This document shows positions 56,722 to 64,000 of a DNA stretch of 64,000 nucleotides, one piece after another. Source of the DNA: Fomitopsis serialis. Its lineage: Eukaryota; Basidiomycota; Agaricomycetes; Polyporales; Fomitopsidaceae. The notes below the pieces were generated by a model. The model was not told where the DNA came from. It did no database searches and worked only from the letters and a program-made list of their open reading frames with translations. Position 1 is the stretch's first letter. Every line of letters begins with the position of its first letter. The translations under genes were made by a program, and so were the position numbers. The DNA lies in assembly GCF_022376445.1 (NCBI RefSeq), contig NW_025954967.1, positions 310,001-374,000 of the forward strand, read 5' to 3'.

Positions 56722-59700
56722 ACGGCGACATAGCCTCAGAATTGCCGCTGCCTCTTTGCGCTTCATGGTCACCTGGATTATGTCCGCACTGTGCATCGTG
56801 AGTTTCCGCTTTGCTGTAGTCGCTGCTTCACTTCATCTTCTAGATCTTAGCTTCGGATGATTAAATGGCTAAACGATCCGCATCTGGAATAGCACGTCGC
56901 GCAACTGTGTTTTCATCCAAAGGAGGATCGGTCGTCTCCGCGTCGCAAGACCAAACTGTGCGTGTCTGCGACATCTCAGGTCTAAGGAAGAGCACCCCGA
57001 ACTCGGCACCAGGCGGCACTTTCGATACTTTCGACACCTTCTCGACCGTCAAGTACGTACTTGAAGGCCATGACTGCGGTGTCAACTACGCGACGTTCCA
57101 CCCTACCCTCCCTCTCATCGTTTCTGCTGCGGACGACCGGCAAATCAAGATCTGGCGTATGAGCGACACGAAGGCCTGGGAGGTCGACGCATGCAGGGGA
57201 CACTTCAACAATGTGTCGACAGCGCTGTTCCATCCCAAGCATGAGCTCATCGTGTCATGCGGCGAAGACAAGACCGTACGGGTGTGGGACCTGACGAAAC
57301 GATCTGCCGTGCAGACATTCCGACGGGAGAATGATCGCTTCTGGACCCTTGCTGCCCATCCCGAGTTGAACCTCTTCGCAGCGGGTGCGTTTCTTTTGAT
57401 TCTGCGTCCGTCCTGTACTGACGTAGTCGTAGGCCACGACAACGGCTTGATCGTCTTCAAGCTTGAGCGTGAGAGACCTGCCTTCGCTGTGCATGACGAC
57501 TCTGTCTTCTATGTGCGGGATAAGTATGTACGCTCGTACGACATCAACACCGGCTCGGATCTCGGTCTGCTCAGCGTCCGCAAGTTCGGGAGCCCGTACG
57601 TCCCCCGCGAACGCTGAGCTATAATCCTGCGGAGCGTGCCGTCGTGTTGACGATTTCGTCGGACAATGGCTTGTTCGAGCTCACGGCCCTGCCGAAGGAT
57701 GCTGTCGGGGAAGTGAAGGACTCGTCTACAGACGGCAAGCGTGGAAGCGGTCATGCCGCCATCTTCGTCGCCAGGAACAGATTCGCGGTCTTGAACAAGA
57801 CCACCCAGGTTTGTCTCGCCTTGACCCAGCTTCAGTATATGGTAATTCATCGATGTGTTCTCTAGTTGATTGAAGTGCGCGACCTGCAAAACTCAATTGT
57901 CAAGTCTATCAAGCCACCGGTCCAGACGAACGAGATCTTCTATGGTGGAACCGCGAGCCTCATTCTCAGCTCGGCGACGTCAGTGCTACTTTACGATATC
58001 CAACAGCAGAAGAAGCTCGCGGAGAACACTACTCCGCCGGTCAAGTACGTTGTCTGGAGCCCGGACGGTACATTGGTTGCCCTCCTCAGCAAGCACAGTA
58101 CGCATATGGTATATCTCGCTCTGATGTCTCGTTGATGAGCATTTCACAGCGATCACCATCGCGAACAAGAACTTCTCGCAGCACACCCTCATTCACGAAA
58201 CGATTCGGATCAAGTCTGGTGCTTGGGACGACTCCGGCGTCTTCATCTACTCGATGTTGAACCACATCAAGTACTGTCTTGCACAGGGGTGCGTACGGCT
58301 GCGTTATGTCACGACGGCCGCCCTCATTTGACCATACTGCAGGGATCACGGCGTCATCTGCACGCTCGACAATCCTGTATACTTAACGCGTGTCAAGGGA
58401 AAGACCGTCCACTGCCTTGATCGATCTGCACGCCCCAGGACCATCACCATCGACCCGACTGAATACCGATTCAAACTGGCTCTGTTGCGCAACAATCATG
58501 AGGAGATGCTGCACGTCATCCGCACGTCCAACCTACTGGGTCAGAGTATCATCGCGTACCTGCAGCAGAAGGGTTTCCCGGAGGTATGCACACATTGTTA
58601 CTATAGCGCATCAACGATCTGACCACAACTTGTAGATTGCATTGCATTTTGTCCAAGACAAGAACACGCGATTCGATCTTGCGATTGAATGCGGGAACAT
58701 TGAAGTCGCGTCGGAAATGGCCCGCGCACTCGATCGACCTGAGTGCTGGGAGCGACTGGCGCAGCAAGCTCTGAAACAGGGCAACCACAAGGTATCTGAT
58801 TTCCGTTCCATTGTATGATGCATGGGTTCTGACATACGCCTTGTAGATCGTCGAGAAGGCCTTCCAGCAGACGAAGAATTTCGACCGCCTGTCCTTCTTA
58901 TACCTCGCTACGGGAAGTGCCGACAAACTGCTCAAGATGCAGAAGATCGCTGATTCGAGGGGTGATCCCAAGTCTCGATTGCACAACGCGCTGTATTCGG
59001 GCGACATTTTGGGACGCATCGCTGTGCTGCGAGACGTCGGCCTTCGTGCGTCCTCCTGTCAGACTTTTGACCACACGGCTAACGTCTTGACAGATCCTCT
59101 TGCTTATCTCACGGCGAAGACAAACGGGCTCGACGACATTGCTCTGCAGATCCTCGAGGCTGCTGGCCTCACCGAAGCGGATGTCGATGACATCCCGGCG
59201 TTCGGTCCCTCTACGTTGCGACCCCCGCCAGTGGTCACTCCGATTGAAAACCTGACCTGGCCCTCGGTCTTGATCGGTGACAGCTTCTGGGACCGTGCAC
59301 TCGCTAACGGGCATCTGGAAGACGGTGCGCCGGCACCATACATGAACGGTCACGACACGACAGGTGCTACCGCGTCTTCGGCTCTTGATGAATGGGCCAA
59401 GGAAGAGGAGGAAGAGGAGGAGGCCGAAGTGGAGGAAGATGCGTGGGACCTCGCCCCCGATGCTGACGAGCTTGAGCCAGAAGAAGAGGAGGAGGAGGAA
59501 CTCCCAGAGGATGAGGTTGAGCTGGGAGCAGGCGCCGCACCTGGTATCAGCGAGACGGAACTTTGGATGCGCAACTCACCGTTCGCTGGTGATCACATTG
59601 CGGCCGGTTCGTTTGACACGGCTATGCAGGTGGGTGCCACTAGTGGATCCGTGCGTTCACAGCGCTGACGATATTTCTGACAGTTGCTGAGCAGACAGTT

Positions 59701-60466
59701 CGGTGTGGTCAACTTCGTGCACCTCAAGCCGCTCTTCCTCTCCACATATCGCTCGGCACACGTCTACCTCTCCCCTCTCGCGTCATTGCCGCCCTTGCAG
59801 TTGCATTTGAGGCGCAACCCGCAAGAATCGTCTTCTAGCAGAGTGCTGCCTGTCGCTGTCAAAACGCTCGCCGCGTTACGCGCAGAAATTACCGAGGGGT
59901 GCCGACTACTTTCTGGTGCAAAACTGCCGGAAGCGCAGGACACTTTCCGCTCTGTACTACGCGAGCTTCTGCTCATACCTATCGCCTCCGACGGGGACGC
60001 CAACCTCGTACGTGATATGACTGCAGCTCGGTATACATTGATGCTCATGATTTGTTAGTGGCGGGACATGGTCACCATGTCCAAGGAGTACATCCTGAGT
60101 GTGAGCTTAGAAGTTGAGCGCAGACGTGTCACTAAGGACGAGCTAGACAATGCTCGGCTCAGCCTGGACTCGGAGCTTGCGGCGTACTTCACGCACTGTA
60201 AGCTTGCAACACCACATTTGCAGATCGTGCTGCGCAGTGCCATTGGACATTGGCGTCTTCGCGAAAGCGAACATCCATGTAATCGCAGCAAGATTCGCCC
60301 ACCGCCCGACGACTGTTGGAGCTCAATTTTGATCCCGAAATTGTAGCGCAGGTGTGTATAACTTTCTTCTCCATTTGGTCTGTCTTGACGTTATTGTCTG
60401 CAAGGCTCGCCAATGACTTGCGGCTATTAAACCGCGTGACGCCGTGGAGATATCCCGCCAACACCA
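56722..60466 (+). pseudogene. Coatomer subunit alpha (alpha-COP) pseudogene 2
   Basis: Longer copy of the COPI alpha subunit. It starts inside the WD40 domain (RCLFALHGHLDYVRTV near 56745), so roughly the first 90 residues are absent. It loses a short stretch between NSTSRNC and FHPKED, then reads [38 protein letters not shown], the WD-associated region, and the acidic linker at 59400-59530. The C-terminal part has [32 protein letters not shown] and, after an in-frame TGA near 60405, KPRDAVEIS. Frameshifts are visible near 56920, 57605 (one C short in a C run) and 60250-60300, and the last part is missing. Introns are retained in the same places as in pseudogene 1. So neither local copy is functional. 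Confidence 0.85.
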
Positions 60467-60883
60467 GCGAGCTAGAGTACCCGGGTAGTAGGGTACGTGT
60501 ACCACTGCCAGTGTAAACCACTCGGGTCGCCGGACTCCAGTCACTACCACTAGTATGTCATTGTAGAATACGAGTTACCTACTAGTTACTGCATTTTGGG
60601 GTACGGTAGTGAAGGTTCTACAGTGTGTTAGTAATTCACTTACATCATAAGTCTTTAAGTCTTTCGGATACTACTAGTCTGGTCTGATGGATATGTCATG
60701 AGGCTGCTTTATTGTCTTCAGATGCGTGTGATGCAATTCCATTTTTCTTGAACACTGCTTCAGTAGTCCTCAGAATGCTATATGTCACTCAATCCATCTT
60801 TTCGTTCGATTATGTGAGTAAATGATACCAAAAGTACATTTGAATTGGATGAAGCTTGAATAAGGGAAATAGGTTTTTCCTGA
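60467..60883 (+). mobile_element. Sequence ending in a Helitron-like 3' terminus (60880-60883)
   Basis: AT-rich, non-coding. The end GGTTTTTCCTGA followed by T matches the terminus at 24905-24908, and both have AATAAGG a few bases upstream. No convincing hairpin was found for these two, so they are weaker candidates. The 5' end is not located. Confidence 0.35.
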
Positions 60884-63371
60884 TGTGAGGAACAGCCCCG
60901 TAAGAAAGCAAGGCAAGCTCGCGGTTCCGGCGGCGAGGGCGAGGGCGAGGGCGAGGGCGATGGCGATGGCGATGGCGATGGCGAGGGCGAGGGCGAGGGC
61001 GGTGGCGATGAAGGAAGTCCAGACAGCGGTAGTGAGCTGGACATTCGCATGGAGAGCCCTTCTCCTCCTGCTCGGCGTACGTGCAATCTCATAAGCTCAG
61101 AAGCTCTAACTAATACTGATGTATGTTTGAAATGAGCTAAACCTAAGCCGGCTTACAGGCGGTTGAAGAATCCCGAGCCGGACACGAGGAAGGGAGATGC
61201 CCCGTTGACCGAGGAAGAGCAGCACATCGCACAAGCTATCGCCCGTAAGTCACATCGCATCAGGAGCTGCGTGTATCACTACTAACACTGGTGTCTTAAC
61301 GCACTCCAGCAAAGGGCAAGGCTAAAGAAAAGCCTGCGTCGAAGAAGTCGGTAGTCATTGAAAGCCCGGAGGCCTCGGAGCAGGAGAACGTGTCTGTTCG
61401 CTCGGGATCGGCAGAGAAGGAGGATAGGTCTAGGCAGGGGGGAAAGGGGAAGGATGTTGTGCGCGGTAAGAAGAAGGCATATGTGGAGATCAGCGTTACA
61501 AGGGTGAGTATTGTATGTTATACGGACTTGAGAACCTGACGTGTTTGTCGATGAAAGGGCAAGAATACGTCCAAGTCCAAGATAGTCGCTTCAAGTTCGG
61601 AAGATGAGCAAGATGACGATGACAAGGTGGACGAGCTCGAATCATCGGACGATGACGGTGGCTCCCGGTTCTCGGTGCAGGGAGCAGATGAGGACGGCGT
61701 GGATGACTCGGATGATGTGGTGGTAAGTGGTACTTGCGTTCATTCGAAGTGTTGACGTACAGACGCAGCGTGTAGGAGATATCTACGAAGGACGTGAAGA
61801 AACACCGTAAAGGGAAGGGCTCTCAAGTAAAGGCTCGAGCGCGCGTCAAGGCTGCAGACCTGCCCATTGATATCCGTCCACTTGTCACCGCTGCTCAGAA
61901 CTTCCTCCGGCTTCGCCTTGCACTCAAAAACGCGTGGACCAGCGACTCCTCTGTGGCAAGTTCCCGTCTGCTGGACAACATGCAGCTCGTCGTCACTGCC
62001 TTGAAGGAGGCTCGTGACATGCGCGACAAGGACGGCAAGAGGGTGAAGAGTATGCGGGTCACATATAATGAAGTGCAGGATAAGAAGGGGCACGAGGGAG
62101 ATACACTGAGAAAGAATGTCCAAACAGTGGTGAGTTACGTCGTGGGTCTCAAAAATATCTTAAACCTTCATTCTCGGCAGGTCTGGACGGTCGCCTCTCA
62201 GTTTCGATTCGACGTAAAGAAGAAAGCGAAGAGCGTGGTCGAACACGCATACGGGCTGAACAGCCTGTCGGTTCAGCAACGGATATCGCTCGCCCAATGG
62301 CTCCTCAAAACTCACCTGATGAAGGTCAAGGGTGGCAAGCGTGAGATCCCTAACTTCGTGTTCAGTGACATGAGGATTATCTGGAACGCGAAGGATAAGC
62401 TAGACAAGGAGGTACGTACTCTATCACTAGACGTGTTTCCGACGTGTTGTTGCGTCGTGATACCCGCTAATCCAGGCGTGCAGAAATGCTCTGTCAAGTC
62501 AGAGCTTCTGTTTAGGCATCCTGCAATCTCGGAGATAATCGTGCAGCAGTGGTTCCAGGGTCATGCCACAGGCGTGCCTGTCGACCGCTTCAGCGCGGTC
62601 CCAGACAATCTCATCGCTTTGGTCTGCAACTCGGTAGGTTCCTGTTGCGATGTGTTTTCTGTACTGTGCTTATTATCGCAACGTCATTAGATAGATGCTG
62701 CGTTGAGCGAGATAGCGTTCGGGAATCAAGTAGTGTTCACCAACAGGGCCTTCGCACCAAAGTAAGTCATTCTACACTCCTCTAAGCAGTGATGTATTGA
62801 CCAGTCGCTAGGTGGGACGATCTTATGTCAATACTCGAAGCTACGCAGAAGAACGTGCCCGACTACTACGCTGACATGAAGAAGCAATTGTGGGCTCGTA
62901 TAAGGTGAGTGCTCTGCGTTTCAGACGTAGGCAATAGTTACTTACTGATAGAATACTCACAGCTCCAGAATTGAAGGCGATGATGAGGAAGATTCGGACC
63001 AGGACGACGGGGAGGACTTCGTTAAGTGGACGAAGCTCCAGGACATGGTGCTCGAGGCGCCCACCGCCCCCTCGTCCTCAAACACGGGTCCGGTGTCATC
63101 GTCGAGTACTGCGGCGAAGCCCTCGTCCGCCGGCAAACCTACATCGTCAAAGGGGAGAACCAGCGGGGCGCAGGGTAAGCAAACAGTGTACGACAGTATA
63201 GCTATGACTGATGGAAGCTTGCACGACACAGCATCCTCGAGCAAGACGGTTCTTCCAGCTGAGCCTGGTGTGAGCAGCGACGGAGAGCAAGCGGGCACAG
63301 AGGGACAGGAGCGCGAGTATATGCCTGATACTCTTATGTCTTCTAGGGCTGACATTGCGACACACAGGTAA
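60884..63371 (+). CDS. DUF6532-like protein B3, 5' end probably lost
   Basis: The first recognisable piece, PVRKQGKLA just after the Helitron-like end, aligns with exon 2 of B1 and B2, so exon 1 is missing. A (GGCGAG/GGCGAT)n run (60931-61010) follows. Later exons: KPKPAYRRLKNPEPDTRKG, PLTEEEQHIAQAIA, a basic Ser-rich exon, an acidic exon, then the domain with IRPLVTAAQNFLRLRLALKN, WTSDSSVASSRLLDNMQLVV, VVEHAYGLNSLSVQQRISLA, FVFSDMRIIWNAKDKLDKE, FRHPAISEIIVQQWFQG, DNLIALVCNS, IDAALSEIAFGNQVVF and WDDLMSILEATQ. The block HPAI...IIVQQWF followed by IALVCNS resembles Pfam DUF6532. The C terminus is Ser/Thr-rich, ending at 63371. It stands beyond COPA pseudogene 2, outside the P-A-T-B order. Without a start exon it may be inactive, or may use a new start. 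Confidence 0.62.
60931..61010. repeat. (GGCGAG)n/(GGCGAT)n hexanucleotide run
   Basis: Blocks of GGCGAG, then GGCGAT, then GGCGAG again. A related run of GGGCGA lies at about 23203-23236. If translated it gives alternating Ala-Arg and Ala-Met. Confidence 0.9.
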
Positions 63372-63994
63372 CGAACCTGCTCTGAACACCGATACTGCCC
63401 ACCCCTGATCGCCTACGCCAGCTGTCTGAACTCCAAGGGTACGACAGCTCATTTATCTTCGCTCTGGGCACTCACCTAAATTGTTTTTATTTTCAGATTA
63501 CCAATATCTACTCGCGTCTACTATACCCCACGTCCTTGGAGGTAACAATCTACTATGTACGTTGTCTCGCATTCGTTGCTGTGTGCTTGTAGTACGTTGC
63601 TATTGAGCCTGTTGTGCTTTTGCTGCATGTATATCAATGTTGTACCAACTATAGAAGCGTGAATGAATGAATGTAAGGGATCAGTGGAATTAATAGGCAT
63701 TGCTTGAAAGAATTAAGAGCTTGGTCTCAAGCCCAAAAGTAAAAGCTCCTTGAGAATAAGCACATAAGACTTCCATTGTAATGTCATGAATGACTTGGTC
63801 AAGGCATTCAAGCTGGGACGTTAGGACTGGTGAGAAGAGCACAAGTAATACTTATGGTCTCATACCCAAGTCCAAAATGCAGCTTTGCTAACTCTCAAGT
63901 CTTTCCCAAGAATAAAATGTAAATGACTTGTCTTTCTGCCTTTTATTACTTTAGATTACTTGAGAGCCTCTCAAGACACATGAGTTTTTCCTGA
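63372..63994 (+). mobile_element. AT-rich tail with Helitron-like 3' terminus (63991-63994)
   Basis: The sequence ends TTTTTCCTGA followed by T. Fifteen bases inside is an 8-bp inverted repeat, CTTGAG plus AG at 63959-63966 with its complement at 63968-63975. The sequence from about 63660 repeats CTCAAG/CTTGAG words, as does the element at 8420-8700, so they may be one family. The 5' end is unknown. No gene seen. Confidence 0.45.
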
Positions 63995-64000
63995 TGTCGT

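Noticed and set aside
56865..60346. Functional coatomer alpha gene
   Set aside because: Missing N terminus, internal deletion, several frameshifts, an in-frame stop and a lost C terminus make a functional product unlikely.
1..64000. tRNA and rRNA genes
   Set aside because: I saw no cloverleaf with A and B box signals and no rRNA-like sequence, but a computed scan was not possible.

Overview
The window is from a filamentous basidiomycete, most likely an Agaricomycete. Genes are split by many 45-60 nt GT-AG introns, there are four copies of a Plavaka-type transposase with an N-terminal C2HC finger, and DUF6532-like proteins are present; both families are typical of Agaricomycetes. Apart from a Tup1 corepressor gene cut by the left edge (1-3155, minus), almost everything is mobile or duplicated DNA.

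The main structure is a repeated four-gene module, named here P-A-T-B. P is a Plavaka transposase. A is an unrecognised conserved protein, divergent from P across 0.8-1.0 kb. T is a 2-oxoglutarate/Fe(II) dioxygenase, possibly TET/JBP-like, starting 350-440 bp after A on the same strand. B is a DUF6532-like protein starting about 300 bp after T. Module M1 (10465-19871) keeps T (catalytic end lost), A and P. Module M2 (31252-41888) keeps P (one stop), an A and a T that splice into clean 703- and 832-residue proteins, and the first part of B. Module M3 (42433-55195) keeps B, a T remnant, A and P (two frameshifts), with a satellite array where the body of T should be. M2 and M3 lie tail to tail. 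In all three modules an inverted repeat sits 290-345 bp upstream of the A start. A fourth, solitary P gene lies at 5077-8381.

Beyond P in both M1 and M3 lies a decayed, intron-containing copy of the alpha-COP (coatomer alpha subunit) gene, so these two regions are one segmental duplication. A third DUF6532-like gene follows at 60.9-63.4 kb.

From 22.5 to 31.2 kb the sequence is GC-rich, low in coding content, and carries repeated hairpin motifs plus gene debris; one small SUMO-interaction-motif gene (29596-30214) looks intact there. Six sites share a TTTTTCCTGA-type end followed by T; four have an upstream hairpin, three of them well placed, suggesting non-autonomous Helitron 3' termini. A hAT-like non-autonomous element (9717-10464) truncates T in M1. 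Exon borders are inferred by eye from splice signals and from alignment between copies.
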